In this document: one piece after another, positions 1 through 8,820 of the stretch
How the letters are laid out: every line of letters starts with the position of its first letter
How positions within the stretch are numbered: the stretch's first letter is position 1
IMG/VR virus record: IMGVR_UViG_3300033150_000367
Location: 1 to 39,896 of that record
From: a virus
Length of the DNA stretch: 39,896 nt
Strand: one strand, 5' to 3'
Translations under genes and position numbers: made by a program
Notes under the pieces: generated by a model
Database searches by the model: none
Seen by the model: only the letters and a program-made list of their open reading frames with translations
What the model was told of the DNA's origin: nothing

Positions 1-114
1 GGTGCTAAGAAATGAAGAAAAAAGAAGCAGAAAAAAAAGCAGAAGAGATATCAAAAGCATTCGCAGATGGTTTAAAAAGCATTAAAGACCTTATAAATGA
101 GAAAGAGAAAGCAA
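1..114. repeat. Left copy of 114-bp terminal direct repeat
   Basis: Bases 1-114 are identical to 39783-39896. The repeat begins 11 bases before the capsid start codon and ends inside its coiled-coil region. Because the ends cut through a gene, this is most simply the assembly overlap of a circular or circularly permuted genome, not a biological terminus; a true short direct terminal repeat cannot be excluded from sequence alone. Confidence 0.97.
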
Positions 115-1175
115 ATGAAAAAAAATTTGCAAATTTGGAAGAAAAGTTGACTGATTCTAAAAAGAATACATTAAAAGTATTCGTAGATGAAGATACAAAA
201 AAAGACTTTTCCGATCTTAGTGAGAAAGAGGTAGCCGACGCTTTTGCTTTGGCACTTATGGGAAGAGATGAAACAGCCTTAAAAGCTTTTCATAAAAAAG
301 CGTTTAACGATTTGTCTACAAGAGCTAAAGCTCTTTCAGAAGGGACTCCTGCTGACGGTGGATATTTAGTTCCGCAAGAGTTTTATAACAGATTAGTTAT
401 AGAGCGAGATAAGCGTATTTCAATGCGAAGCAAAGTTAATGTTATTCGTGTAAATACTAATACATTGACTATTCCTAAGCACGGAACAGGTCCTGAAGTT
501 TATTGGACAAGTGAGGGAGTTCAAAAAACTACTACTACGATGGACTTTAGCCAGCCAACTATTACTGTATACAAACTTGCTGCCATCATATACTTGACCG
601 ACGAATTAATGGAGGATGCTGCTTTCAATTTAACTGATGTAATTGTTAATAGATTTGCAGTTAAAATGAATGAAGCTATTGAAACCGCCATTATAGCTGG
701 AACAGGTGTAGGACAGCCTACTGGTATTTTTATTAATGCCGTTGTAGTTGCTGCTGCGAGAGCTTGTGTAGGAAACCTTGACTTTGACGATATGATTGAC
801 TTGATTTACGATCTTCCAGAAAAATACCGCTCCAATGCTAGCTTTATTATCCATAATAATAATGTTAGAGAATTGAGAAAAATCAAAGATAATGACGGAC
901 GATACATCTGGCAAGAACCTGTGACGACTGGTCAACCAGCTACTATTCTAGGATATCCTGTTTATTTGACTTACGATTGCGGAGAAGACGAAATAGCCTT
1001 CGGAGATTACAAAGAAGCTTATTGGCTAGCAGATCGTCATCAATTGCGAGTTAAAATCACTAACGATACCGATACTACTTTCACAGAAGACAAAACTGGA
1101 ATTCGTGTAGTTGAAAGAGTTGGTGGAGATGTTGTCGTGACTAACGCTATCAGAATACTTAATACTATTCCGTAA
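12..1175 (+). CDS. HK97-fold major capsid protein
   Basis: The 387-residue protein has the classic two-part HK97 layout. Residues 1-60 are rich in Lys, Glu and Ala and look like the coiled-coil delta (scaffold) domain removed by the prohead protease. Residues 111-124 (GTPADGGYLVPQEF) match the start of the mature HK97 capsid fold, and the remainder shows the expected mixed alpha/beta capsid pattern. It lies directly downstream of the prohead protease across the contig join, with an ATGA stop/start overlap at 39794-39797. The start is fixed by a perfect SD, AAGGAGGTG, at 39778-39786 with seven bases of spacing, one of few strong SDs in the genome, as befits the most abundant virion protein. 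Cleavage is likely near residue 100-110 (inferred). Confidence 0.96.
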   Translation: MKKKEAEKKAEEISKAFADGLKSIKDLINEKEKANEKKFANLEEKLTDSKKNTLKVFVDEDTKKDFSDLSEKEVADAFALALMGRDETALKAFHKKAFNDLSTRAKALSEGTPADGGYLVPQEFYNRLVIERDKRISMRSKVNVIRVNTNTLTIPKHGTGPEVYWTSEGVQKTTTTMDFSQPTITVYKLAAIIYLTDELMEDAAFNLTDVIVNRFAVKMNEAIETAIIAGTGVGQPTGIFINAVVVAAARACVGNLDFDDMIDLIYDLPEKYRSNASFIIHNNNVRELRKIKDNDGRYIWQEPVTTGQPATILGYPVYLTYDCGEDEIAFGDYKEAYWLADRHQLRVKITNDTDTTFTEDKTGIRVVERVGGDVVVTNAIRILNTIP

Positions 1176-1189
1176 TAGTTTTTTAACAT

Positions 1190-1215
1190 TTGCTCTCTTT
1201 ATCTTAGGGGAGCAA
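1190..1215 (+). promoter_or_regulatory. Hairpin covering the SD of the next gene
   Basis: TTGCTCTC (1190-1197) pairs with GGGAGCAA (1208-1215) with one G-U pair and a ten-base loop. The 3' arm contains the purine-rich SD-like GGGGAG and touches the ATG at 1215. No U-run follows, so it is not a standard terminator; it may reduce translation or mark a processing site after the capsid gene. Confidence 0.5.
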
Positions 1216-1415
1216 TGCTAGAAAATTATATGCAAAAAATCAAATTATTAGAAAATTATAAAGAACACAAAAAGGGAGATATTATTGAAGAAAAAAATAA
1301 TATAGTTTTTGGATTGATAGATAAAAATAAAGCTAAATTATTTGTAGGAATAAAAAAGAGAAAAGATACGATGTTAAGAAAAAGTGGAGTAATACTTAAA
1401 AAATATAAAAAATGA
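1215..1415 (+). CDS. Small conserved phage protein between capsid and connector
   Basis: The 66-residue basic protein carries the pattern Y-x-x-H-K-K-G-D-I-I-E followed by V-F-G-L-I-D-x-x-x-A-K, which I recognise as a small protein often found just after phage capsid genes; its function is not established. The 1215 start is next to GGGGAG but only a few bases away; ATG 1230, preceded by A-rich sequence, would give a 61-residue protein starting MQKIKLLENY and aligns better with the usual family start. Its stop overlaps the next ATG as ATGA. Confidence 0.75.
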   Translation: MLENYMQKIKLLENYKEHKKGDIIEEKNNIVFGLIDKNKAKLFVGIKKRKDTMLRKSGVILKKYKK

Positions 1416-1996
1416 GTGTAGTCGCTTACGCATTAGTCACGCTTGATAATGTGAAAACTTTTTTAGGAATAACTGGAAGCTCAAAGGACGCTATTTTAGA
1501 GATGTTAATAAATATGATTACGGATCATATTGAAAAGCGAACTGGGCTTAGATTTACAGATACAACATATTCAGAAGAAGAATATGATGGGACTGGAGTT
1601 AAAACATTATCAATAAATAATTTTCCGATTACAGCCACACAGGCATTTAAATTAGAACAAAATAACGCTTGGGATAATAGCGATGACTGGGAAGAAGTTG
1701 ATACAGATGAGTATTGGGTTGATAACGATACAGGGATAATAACTAAAACTAGTGTGTTCGCTAAAAGCACTAAAAATTTCAGAATAACATATTCAGCAGG
1801 ATACACGACAATCCCATACGATTTACAATTACTAGTAATGAATTTAATATCAGAAATACTAAACAAAAGAAGCTCGGCTGGAGTATTAGAAGAAAGATTA
1901 GGAGATAGAACAGTAAAATTTGATGTTGTTTCAATTATAGATAGTAATTCAGAATATAAAAATATATTAGCTAATTATAGAAAAATACCAGTATGA
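1412..1996 (+). CDS. Head-tail connector protein (HK97 gp6 / phage gp6-like)
   Basis: The 194-residue protein opens with LDNVKTFLGI, then an acidic helical stretch (ILEMLINMITDHIEKRTGL) and a beta-rich half, the typical head-tail adaptor pattern in which the ring docks beneath the portal. Position immediately after capsid in a capsid-connector-stopper-gp10-terminator series agrees. Start overlaps the preceding stop (ATGA), so translation is probably coupled. The family is recognised by pattern and synteny; the fold itself is inferred. Confidence 0.87.
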   Translation: MSVVAYALVTLDNVKTFLGITGSSKDAILEMLINMITDHIEKRTGLRFTDTTYSEEEYDGTGVKTLSINNFPITATQAFKLEQNNAWDNSDDWEEVDTDEYWVDNDTGIITKTSVFAKSTKNFRITYSAGYTTIPYDLQLLVMNLISEILNKRSSAGVLEERLGDRTVKFDVVSIIDSNSEYKNILANYRKIPV

Positions 1997-2310
1997 TCCT
2001 ATTAGATAAAACCGTAAGCGTTCACAGATTAACGGATATAGATTCAAACAAAAGTAGCTTTTCAACATTCACACTAGATCAAGACGCTGCCATACAGCCA
2101 GCAGGAGATACTAAATCAGGTGGAGGAGTGGGAAATTACGATAAGCTATATAAGATTTATATGGATGTAGATACTGATATACAAGAGGGAGATAAAATTA
2201 AGGATTCGGACGGAAATATTTATTTAATTGAATCGGGAGGAATAGAAAATAGAGATGATGGATTAATTGCGGATCATTTGGAATTAATTGTAAAAAAGGT
2301 AAATGGTTAA
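1993..2310 (+). CDS. Probable head closure (stopper) protein
   Basis: This 105-residue acidic, beta-rich protein includes EGDKIKDSDGNIYLIES, the turn-rich motif usual in phage head-tail joining or stopper proteins (SPP1 gp16 type). It sits between the connector and the HK97 gp10-like gene, exactly where a stopper is expected, and overlaps both neighbours by a few bases. The assignment rests on short motif similarity plus order, so it is less secure than its neighbours. Confidence 0.7.
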   Translation: MILLDKTVSVHRLTDIDSNKSSFSTFTLDQDAAIQPAGDTKSGGGVGNYDKLYKIYMDVDTDIQEGDKIKDSDGNIYLIESGGIENRDDGLIADHLELIVKKVNG

Positions 2311-2689
2311 ATTAGAAATTAAAATTAAAAACGGAAAACAGCTCTTAGCCAAAATGAATAAATATCCAAACCGAATGGCAAAAGAATTACAGATGGCTAT
2401 GGCTAAGGTTGCAGTCTTTGGATCGGGAGCAGTTAAGGGAGTTATAACATCGGGAGTTGATATGTGGAAATCTCCAATTAAAACTGGACAAATGAGGCAA
2501 GGAATATCAGCTAAAAGCAGTGGATTAAGAGCGGAGATAAAAACTTCATCAAGAACGCCTTATGCAATTTATGTTCACGAGGGAACGAGAAGAATGAGAA
2601 AAAGACCATTTATGAGCATAACCGCTAAACGAAAAAGAAAAGATATTGAAAGGTTTTTTAACAAAGCTATTGAGAATGCAATAAAATGA
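2303..2689 (+). CDS. HK97 gp10-like neck / tail completion protein
   Basis: The 128-residue very basic protein shows the HK97 gp10 family signature: an N-terminal helix with L-x-K-M-x-K-x-P, a central segment KTGQMRQGI, then YAIYVHEGTRRMRKRPFM close to the C terminus. Members act at the neck during head-tail joining. It overlaps the stopper upstream and the terminator-like gene downstream (ATGA), as is usual in this operon order. Confidence 0.9.
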   Translation: MVKLEIKIKNGKQLLAKMNKYPNRMAKELQMAMAKVAVFGSGAVKGVITSGVDMWKSPIKTGQMRQGISAKSSGLRAEIKTSSRTPYAIYVHEGTRRMRKRPFMSITAKRKRKDIERFFNKAIENAIK

Positions 2690-3120
2690 GTTATATAAAT
2701 TTAAAATCACAGATAATATCAAAGCTAGAAACAATAGGAGATATACAGCAAGTTGAAGAATATCCAACAACAGATGTAAACGGATATCCAGCTGCGATAG
2801 TTAGAAGCCTAGAAATGGATAACGAATATGAAACGACCTGCGATAATTTAGAAACATACAAATTCGTGGTTTACATATTGGGAGAAAATTCAGCAGGGTT
2901 CAAGGGGATTAAAAAAACGAGAAGCCTAATAGAAGAATTATCAGATACCGTTGTAGATGCTTTTGATAACGATGAATTTTTATCAGGCATAAGTTTGCCA
3001 GCCAGAAAACAAATGGTCGGTATTTATCCAGCAAGAAGCAGTATAGATGAAGTTGAAGACGGAAAATATGTTGAGGCAGAAATAAATTTAGATATAAGAA
3101 TAATTAAAACATTAAATTAA
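2686..3120 (+). CDS. Probable tail terminator / tail completion protein
   Basis: The 144-residue protein begins with a helix (YINLKSQIISKLETIGDIQQVEEYP), followed by alternating strands and a final strand-rich end (YVEAEINLDIRI), the layout of small phage tail terminators (lambda gpU type). Its position between the gp10-like gene and the tube gene supports this. No catalytic or diagnostic residues are expected in this family, so the call relies on gene order and predicted fold. Confidence 0.68.
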   Translation: MSYINLKSQIISKLETIGDIQQVEEYPTTDVNGYPAAIVRSLEMDNEYETTCDNLETYKFVVYILGENSAGFKGIKKTRSLIEELSDTVVDAFDNDEFLSGISLPARKQMVGIYPARSSIDEVEDGKYVEAEINLDIRIIKTLN

Positions 3121-3126
3121 AAAAAT

Positions 3127-4104
3127 ATGAGCGAGTTTATTGGACGAAAGTCAGCAGTAGGAATCGGTTTAGAAGCTATAAGAGGAGTTGGAGTTGTCGC
3201 CACAAAACTTCTAGGAAAAACCGATTATAATTTTGACGACAAAGCGAACAAAGCTAGAAGCGGTGAGGGGCTAGGATACATTGCAGGCGAGGGATCGCAA
3301 TCAGTAGTAGTTATGAAAATGGCGGAGGGCGATATAGAAAGCGAAGTAGGAGCTCAAAGCTTTCCTATGGTGCTTTCAGCTGTTTTGGGAGGAGCTATAT
3401 CAAGTGCTGCTGCCACATCAGATTATAAACACACAATAGCTGCCGATAACGATAATCAGCACGCTACGCTGTCAATACATGTAGATGATGACAATGGGGA
3501 CTTACTATTCAAAGGATGTATGGTTGATACCTTTGAGTTATCTGTAAATCAGGACGACTTCGTAAAATTTACAGCAGGATTAAAATCTTATGTAAGTAGA
3601 GATTCAAGTTTTGATTCTTCAACATTGGATGCCCTGGATTATAAATTTGTAGGGAGAGATTTAGAGTTTAAGGTGGCTGCCAATACGGCTGGCTTAGGTG
3701 CTGCTACGGCTATTTGCTTAAAAGATTTAACACTGACTATAAATAAGAATGTGGATTACGATATTTGCTTGGGAACATTAGAGCCAGACGATATACTTAA
3801 TAAGCAAATTACGGTTCAGGGATCATTAACTTTGAATTACGAGGATAGGACTTGGAGAGATTATATGCTAGACGGAGATTATAAAGCGATTGGAATTAAA
3901 TTGACAAATTCAAGGCAAACGATGGGTAGCGAAAACCCAGAGTTTTATATTGAATTTCCTAGGGTTGACTTCTCGGAATGGGAAGCACAAAGAGGAAATG
4001 ACGAGATCGTGACTCAGACTATAAATTTTAATATGCTACTAGACATTGACAATAGCCAATTTATTTCGGATTGTTATTGTGTAAACGACATTGCTTCTTA
4101 CTAG
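3127..4104 (+). CDS. Major tail tube protein
   Basis: The 325-residue protein starts MSEFIGRKSAVGIGLEAIRG, a characteristic opening of tail tube proteins, and continues with a glycine/aspartate-rich beta pattern (DDDNGDLLFKGCMVDTFELS; EITVQGSLTLNYEDR-like strands). It is the only long structural gene between the terminator and the tail chaperones, the canonical tube position. The start has the A-rich leader TTAAAAAAATATG. The protein probably polymerises as hexameric rings around the tape measure. Confidence 0.88.
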   Translation: MSEFIGRKSAVGIGLEAIRGVGVVATKLLGKTDYNFDDKANKARSGEGLGYIAGEGSQSVVVMKMAEGDIESEVGAQSFPMVLSAVLGGAISSAAATSDYKHTIAADNDNQHATLSIHVDDDNGDLLFKGCMVDTFELSVNQDDFVKFTAGLKSYVSRDSSFDSSTLDALDYKFVGRDLEFKVAANTAGLGAATAICLKDLTLTINKNVDYDICLGTLEPDDILNKQITVQGSLTLNYEDRTWRDYMLDGDYKAIGIKLTNSRQTMGSENPEFYIEFPRVDFSEWEAQRGNDEIVTQTINFNMLLDIDNSQFISDCYCVNDIASY

Positions 4105-4127
4105 TTTAATAATTAAAAAAAATAATT

Positions 4128-4463
4128 ATGGAAAGAGAAACTAAAAAATTAACACTTCCAATATCAAAAAAGGAAGTAGAGATTAAAACTTACATAACAG
4201 GTAGAGAATCAAGAGAGATAAGAGATGTTTTTCTAAAAGAAATGAAAGTAAGTGGGGTAGGGGGAGAAGTAAAAGAAGTAAACGCTTCATTACAATCGGA
4301 AGCGGAAAATAAAGCGATAAAAATAATTATAGTTTCAATTAATGGAGATAAAAACGATATTTTAGACAAAATATTAGACTTGCCATTGAGAGATTATAAT
4401 TTTGTTATGAAAGAAATTAACGAAGTGGAGAGCGGATTGAGTGCAGAAAAAAAAACGAAATAG
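4128..4463 (+). CDS. Tail assembly chaperone, short form (G-like)
   Basis: The 111-residue acidic protein lies between tube and tape measure, where tailed phages encode assembly chaperones that bind the tape measure before tube polymerisation. It ends just after a run of nine adenines (4447-4455). At 4448-4454 the heptamer A-AAA-AAA lies in the zero frame, and a -1 slip there would bypass the TAG at 4461-4463 and read into the overlapping frame to 4645. Most ribosomes should terminate here and give this G-type product. Confidence 0.85.
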   Translation: MERETKKLTLPISKKEVEIKTYITGRESREIRDVFLKEMKVSGVGGEVKEVNASLQSEAENKAIKIIIVSINGDKNDILDKILDLPLRDYNFVMKEINEVESGLSAEKKTK

Positions 4464-4645
4464 AAAATCAAGTAGCTAAGCTTGTAGCAGGTAGAAGCAT
4501 AATGGTGGATAATATAGTAGGAGTTGCATTGACTTGTAAGTATATGCACTGGGATTGGAATACTTATAATAATCAGCCAAAAGAATTTATAGAAGTAATT
4601 AATATAATAAAAAGAGAAGAAGCTAAAAGTGCTATGAGAAAATAA
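4128..4645 (+). CDS. Tail assembly chaperone, -1 frameshift product (GT-like)
   Basis: Joining 4128-4454 in frame zero to 4454-4645 in the -1 frame gives a protein of about 172 residues. The second part begins NEIENQVAKLVAGRSIMVDN and ends EEAKSAMRK, contains no stop, and has no ATG start of its own near its beginning; it is therefore best explained as an extension. This reproduces the lambda G/GT arrangement. Homopolymer error in assembly could mimic the overlap, but the position, slippery heptamer and open -1 frame all agree with programmed frameshifting. Confidence 0.85.
4447..4455 (+). promoter_or_regulatory. Programmed -1 frameshift slippery site
   Basis: Nine adenines follow GCAG in the chaperone gene. 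In frame zero the codons are GAA AAA AAA ACG, so the heptamer A AAA AAA permits both tRNAs to re-pair after a -1 slip. I did not identify a convincing downstream pseudoknot by eye; simple A-runs can shift without one. Confidence 0.85.
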
Positions 4646-4649
4646 AGAT

Positions 4650-6119
4650 ATGGCTGCTACACAACAATTAAAATTAGTTATAAGTGCTAAAAATGATGCT
4701 AGTAATGTTTTATCAAAAATAAATAACGACATAGGGAAATTTAGCAATAACTATAAAACAAAAATGGAATCTGTTAAGCGAGTAGCTAAACAGGTTTCTT
4801 TAGCTTTTATTGCAATTGGGGCTGCTGCGGTTGTAATGGGTAAAAAGTCAATAGACGCTTCAATTAAAATGGAAAATTCAATAATAGGATTATCTACAGT
4901 TTCAAGAGCATTCGGTCAAGATCAGGAAAAAGCCAAAGAGGCTGCGATGAGTTTAGCAAGCGATGGTTTATTATCGGTAGCTGAAGCTTCGGAGGGATTA
5001 AAAAACTTATTAGGAGCTGGATTTAATTTAAAAGAAGCGACCAAATTAATGGACGGATTTAAAGATTCTGCGTCTTTTAACAGGCAGGGAATGCTAAGCT
5101 TTGGAGAATCTATAATAGGAGCAACGCAAGGAATAAAAAACCAAAATTCAATAATGGTTGATAACGCTGGTATTACAAAAAACTTATCCATTATTTTAAA
5201 AGAAGCTGGTTATTCAATACAAGATTTAGGAGGAATTACAACTGATACAAATATAAGGATGGCTCTGTATAATGGATTATTGAAAGAGATGGCTATATTT
5301 GAGGGAGATACAGAAAGGGCTAGTGAAACACTGGGAGGAAAAATAAGTAAATTAAAAACAAAGATATTCAATTTACAGGTTACGATAGGAAATGCTTTAG
5401 CACCAGCCGTAATAGAAGTTATAGCAGAGCTTGAAAAATTTATTAAAACGATTTCCGATTCTGGTGGATTAGAAAGAGCTGTAAAAAAACTTTCAGAAGC
5501 TGTGATAAATTCTATAAAGTGGATGAGGGAAAACAAGGAAACAATAGGAACTGTGGCACACGCTTTTTATCTTTTGATGAAAGCCGTGGTGACTGTAGCT
5601 AAAGCAATATCCTCGGTTATAAAAGTATTAAGTAAAGTATTAGAGGCTGTGTTCTATTCTTGGTTTAGAGCAACCGATAAGGCAGGAAATTCATTTAAAT
5701 ACTTAAGAGATGTAGTATCGGGCGTAGTTAATTCTATAAAAAATTCAATAAAAGATATGTCAGAATACATATCAAGAAAGATAGAAAATGTATTAGAAAT
5801 AATTTCAAAATTAAAAGAAAAGATGAGCGGACTGGGCAAAAAGATGAGCGGAGGGTTGGGAGATATTTTTGGATTCAGACAATTTGGAGGAGCGGTGCAA
5901 TCAGGTAATCCAGTAGTAGTAGGAGAACATAGACCAGAAGTCTTTGTTCCATCGCAAAGCGGTAATATAAAACAATTAGATCAAGCGGGAGGTAGAGAAG
6001 TTAATATTAATTTTAATAATGTAAGCATTACAAAAGACGCTGATATAGATATTTTAATTGACAAAATTAAAAGGGCTTTTGATCGGGACGCTTCTCTTGG
6101 AATGCTAGGAGTAAAATAA
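4650..6119 (+). CDS. Tail tape measure protein
   Basis: The 489-residue protein follows the G/GT chaperones. It has a helical N-terminal region, an Ala/Gly/Val-rich hydrophobic segment near residues 45-65 (AFIAIGAAAVVMG), a second at about 305-330 and long helical stretches. The C-terminal part FGFRQFGGAVQSGNPVVVGE then EVFVPSQSGNI matches the conserved tape-measure ending. At roughly 1.5 angstrom per residue (established rule) it predicts a tail near 70 nm, short for a siphovirus. Its TAA overlaps the next ATG as TAATG. Confidence 0.93.
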   Translation: MAATQQLKLVISAKNDASNVLSKINNDIGKFSNNYKTKMESVKRVAKQVSLAFIAIGAAAVVMGKKSIDASIKMENSIIGLSTVSRAFGQDQEKAKEAAMSLASDGLLSVAEASEGLKNLLGAGFNLKEATKLMDGFKDSASFNRQGMLSFGESIIGATQGIKNQNSIMVDNAGITKNLSIILKEAGYSIQDLGGITTDTNIRMALYNGLLKEMAIFEGDTERASETLGGKISKLKTKIFNLQVTIGNALAPAVIEVIAELEKFIKTISDSGGLERAVKKLSEAVINSIKWMRENKETIGTVAHAFYLLMKAVVTVAKAISSVIKVLSKVLEAVFYSWFRATDKAGNSFKYLRDVVSGVVNSIKNSIKDMSEYISRKIENVLEIISKLKEKMSGLGKKMSGGLGDIFGFRQFGGAVQSGNPVVVGEHRPEVFVPSQSGNIKQLDQAGGREVNINFNNVSITKDADIDILIDKIKRAFDRDASLGMLGVK

Positions 6120-6883
6120 TGGCTGCAAGAAATATATCATTTGATAGTGTAAATTTACAAGATGGAAATGTTATAACTAAAAACATTTCTTTTGAGAGTG
6201 TAGATAATAGAAATATAAATTTCCAAAGCTTAGGAAGAGATGGAGGAAAGGCAGTTGACGAGAAGTTTGAAATAAAATCAATTACAGTAAACGGAATTAT
6301 TAAAGATACAAGTGCTTCAAATTTAGATGATAGAATTGATGATTTAAAAAGAGATATAATGGGAGTGCTGGATAGAGATTTAGATATAGATTATATTTCA
6401 GGCACTAGGAGATATGTTGCAAGTTGCACTAATTTTTTAATAACAAGAGAATTTTACAATTTAACTTATGTAGAATTTCAGGCTGTATTTTCAGTAGTAA
6501 AACCGTTCGCGAAAGATATAGATACGACTACGGGAGAATATTCAGCCATAACAACAGCGGAAAGAGATAGCATAGAAATAGGAGGAAGTGCTAAGCCATT
6601 GCCAAAATTGCAGTTTACTATAAATAGCGAAACGGATTTAACACAGATAGAATTTAAAAATACAACAACGGGAGATACGATCACAATAAACGAAGACTTT
6701 GAAAACGGAGATGTATTAATAATAGATATGGACGAATTATCAATAACGCTAAACGGAGATGAAGTTGATTATACTGGCTCTTTTCCAGAATTTGAAACTG
6801 GTTGGAATGACTTTTATGTTTGGTTTGAGGGAACGGCTTACGATGTTGACTTAAAGATTATATATTATAAATTATGGCTGTAA
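6119..6883 (+). CDS. Distal tail protein (Dit-like)
   Basis: The 254-residue protein follows the tape measure, where Dit is found in siphoviruses. An N-terminal strand-rich domain contains VNGIIKDTSASNLDDRIDDLKRDI, the helix that typically follows the first beta motif of Dit, and the middle YNLTYVEFQAVFSVVKPFAKD matches the domain boundary of Sipho_tail proteins. The C-terminal half looks like a galectin-type beta domain. It would form the hexameric hub linking tube and tail tip. Confidence 0.85.
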   Translation: MAARNISFDSVNLQDGNVITKNISFESVDNRNINFQSLGRDGGKAVDEKFEIKSITVNGIIKDTSASNLDDRIDDLKRDIMGVLDRDLDIDYISGTRRYVASCTNFLITREFYNLTYVEFQAVFSVVKPFAKDIDTTTGEYSAITTAERDSIEIGGSAKPLPKLQFTINSETDLTQIEFKNTTTGDTITINEDFENGDVLIIDMDELSITLNGDEVDYTGSFPEFETGWNDFYVWFEGTAYDVDLKIIYYKLWL

Positions 6884-8160
6884 AGAAATATACATACAAG
6901 CTATATGATAATGACGGAACTTACATAAAAACAATCAAGGATATTATAACTAGATATCCAGAATTTACGATAGGAATAAACGGAGGAGTTGGACAATTGG
7001 TTTTAAGCATAGCAAAGACTTGGAAAGAGTTTTTAACGGATAATGATTTTGAGTTATACAACGAGATTAAGGTAGTTGTAAATGACAACGAAAGCAACGA
7101 AAAGCAAATTTATTCAGGTTATATTTCACAAAGAAAGTTTGAATTATCAGAGGGAAAAGAAGCAGTTTCTTTGACATTATTAGGATATGTTTCAGAGCTT
7201 ACAAGCTCCGTGTTGATGATTAAAGATGCAGGTGATAACTATGGAGCTACTGGGCTACAATTTAGCTCAGAAGAGCCTGGAGAGGTGCTGGAATACATAA
7301 TAGACAGCTATGCGGAGTTTTACAGCGGAAAAATAACATATACGGCTGGAAGTATTGAAGATACAGGCAATGTTATCACTGATTTATTCAATATGAATAC
7401 GATAAGAGAGGCGATAGATATAGTTTTGCAAAGAAGTCCGATCGGCTGGTGCTGGTATGTAGATGGAGAAAATATAATTCATTTGAAAAGCACTGATAAA
7501 TATACAGCCGATCATAGTTTATTCATAGGAAAGCATATCAAAAATATAACAGCTATTCAGAATATGGAAGAAGTGAGAAATGATGTTATAATAATAGGTG
7601 GAACGCCAGACGGAGAAGAACAAATATCAAAAAGATATAGAAACCAGCAGTCAATAACTGATTATGGCAGAAGAACTTTCATAAAAAACGATGGAAGATT
7701 ATACAATAGCGATAGTATAGATTTTTTGGGAAAATATAATTTAGGAACGAAGTATGCTCCAACATCGGAAATAGAATTTGATTTAGTTGACAGCAATATT
7801 GACAGTAATAATGGATATGATATTGAATCAATAAATCCTGGGGATATAATACAGATAAATAATCCAAGAAGCAAAAAAAGGAAAACGCTATGGGATATTT
7901 CAGAATGGGATGTAGATTATTGGGATTTTTCAAATAAAGATGTAATTGGTGATACAGTAATAGTTGAGAGTATTAAATATTACGGACACGGAGCGAGAAT
8001 ATACGCTTCAAAATCAGTTCCAGGGTTGGGATTTAGATTAGAAGATGTTAAAAGGAATTTAGAAAATTATTTAAATAGCTCGGTTGTCGTCAATACAGAA
8101 GCAGAAGAAGATATTTATTTTACTTTTGACGCTGACGGCAATTTAGTAGGGACAACATAA
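6874..8160 (+). CDS. Tail hub / tail-associated protein (Tal or Gp37-like)
   Basis: The 428-residue protein begins with strands resembling the hub fold (KYTYKLYDNDGTYIKTIKD), has GQLVLSIAKTWKEF and ends with domains carrying many acidic turns and a short threonine-rich tail. Position after Dit, size and the SLTLLGYVSELTSSVL segment match the siphovirus ReqiPepy6 Gp37-like tail family. I see no obvious peptidase or lysozyme motif, so it may lack the cell-wall enzyme some Tal proteins carry. It overlaps the Dit gene by ten bases. Confidence 0.8.
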   Translation: MAVKKYTYKLYDNDGTYIKTIKDIITRYPEFTIGINGGVGQLVLSIAKTWKEFLTDNDFELYNEIKVVVNDNESNEKQIYSGYISQRKFELSEGKEAVSLTLLGYVSELTSSVLMIKDAGDNYGATGLQFSSEEPGEVLEYIIDSYAEFYSGKITYTAGSIEDTGNVITDLFNMNTIREAIDIVLQRSPIGWCWYVDGENIIHLKSTDKYTADHSLFIGKHIKNITAIQNMEEVRNDVIIIGGTPDGEEQISKRYRNQQSITDYGRRTFIKNDGRLYNSDSIDFLGKYNLGTKYAPTSEIEFDLVDSNIDSNNGYDIESINPGDIIQINNPRSKKRKTLWDISEWDVDYWDFSNKDVIGDTVIVESIKYYGHGARIYASKSVPGLGFRLEDVKRNLENYLNSSVVVNTEAEEDIYFTFDADGNLVGTT

Positions 8161-8384
8161 TGGCTGCAACACCAACAATACCAAGTCAATTTGTAAAAAC
8201 AATAACAATCGGAGGATCAAGAAGTCCAGGGCGTTTAGTAATTTTAAATGGTGAAATATTAGTTTCAGATGGTTCAAGTTCAGACAACTATAATTTAAAA
8301 ATTGACGGAGAGAATAAGAGAATATTAATTAATGACGGAGCAGATGATAGAGTATTAATTGGTTATGATTTAGGAGGATTTTAA
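8160..8384 (+). CDS. Small tail-tip protein, beta-structured
   Basis: The 74-residue protein reads as short beta repeats, including LVILNGEILVSDGSSSDNYN and ILINDGADDRVLIGYD, with an asparagine-Gly/Asp-Gly turn in each. Such proteins recur in phage tail-tip operons, but no function is known to me. Its start overlaps the hub stop (TAATG) and its stop is one base before the next ATG, so it is translated with the tip genes. Confidence 0.65.
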   Translation: MAATPTIPSQFVKTITIGGSRSPGRLVILNGEILVSDGSSSDNYNLKIDGENKRILINDGADDRVLIGYDLGGF

Positions 8385-8385
8385 T

Positions 8386-8820
8386 ATGGATTATGGAAAA
8401 AAAATATCACAAGCTGGATATGATGTAAAAAGTTGTTTAGACAAACAATTAATATTAAGTTCGGAGTTCAATTCTTTGAAAATTAGCAAAGAGGGAGCAA
8501 CAACATTGGCAGTAAATAATGGTGCTACACAAACAAAAACAATAGCTCACGGATTATCATATACACCATCACATTATATTTTTGTAGAGGAATTAACATA
8601 CGGGGGAAATAATTATTGGCTTTGTGATGGTGGAGGAGGTTATGCAATGCCTTTGTATGATCCCAGCAAGGCAAGCGGAGATGGAACATTCCATAGTGAT
8701 AGCTCTTATTTCAGTGTTTATGCAGACGCTACCAATGTTTATATAACAATAAATAATTTTAGCGGAATCAATAAAACATACAATATTTATTATTTTATTT
8801 TAATAGAAGACAATGGGTAA
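8386..8820 (+). CDS. Tail-tip protein A of three tandem paralogues
   Basis: The 144-residue protein starts MDYGKKISQAGYDVKSCLDK, followed by QLILSSEFNSLKI. This N-terminal block is shared with the next two genes. The second half contains IAHGLSYTPSHYIFVEE, also a shared motif, and then diverges with a glycine-rich segment. The N-terminal part probably docks on the tail while the variable end contacts the cell or another fibre (inferred). It overlaps paralogue B by eight bases. Confidence 0.72.
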   Translation: MDYGKKISQAGYDVKSCLDKQLILSSEFNSLKISKEGATTLAVNNGATQTKTIAHGLSYTPSHYIFVEELTYGGNNYWLCDGGGGYAMPLYDPSKASGDGTFHSDSSYFSVYADATNVYITINNFSGINKTYNIYYFILIEDNG

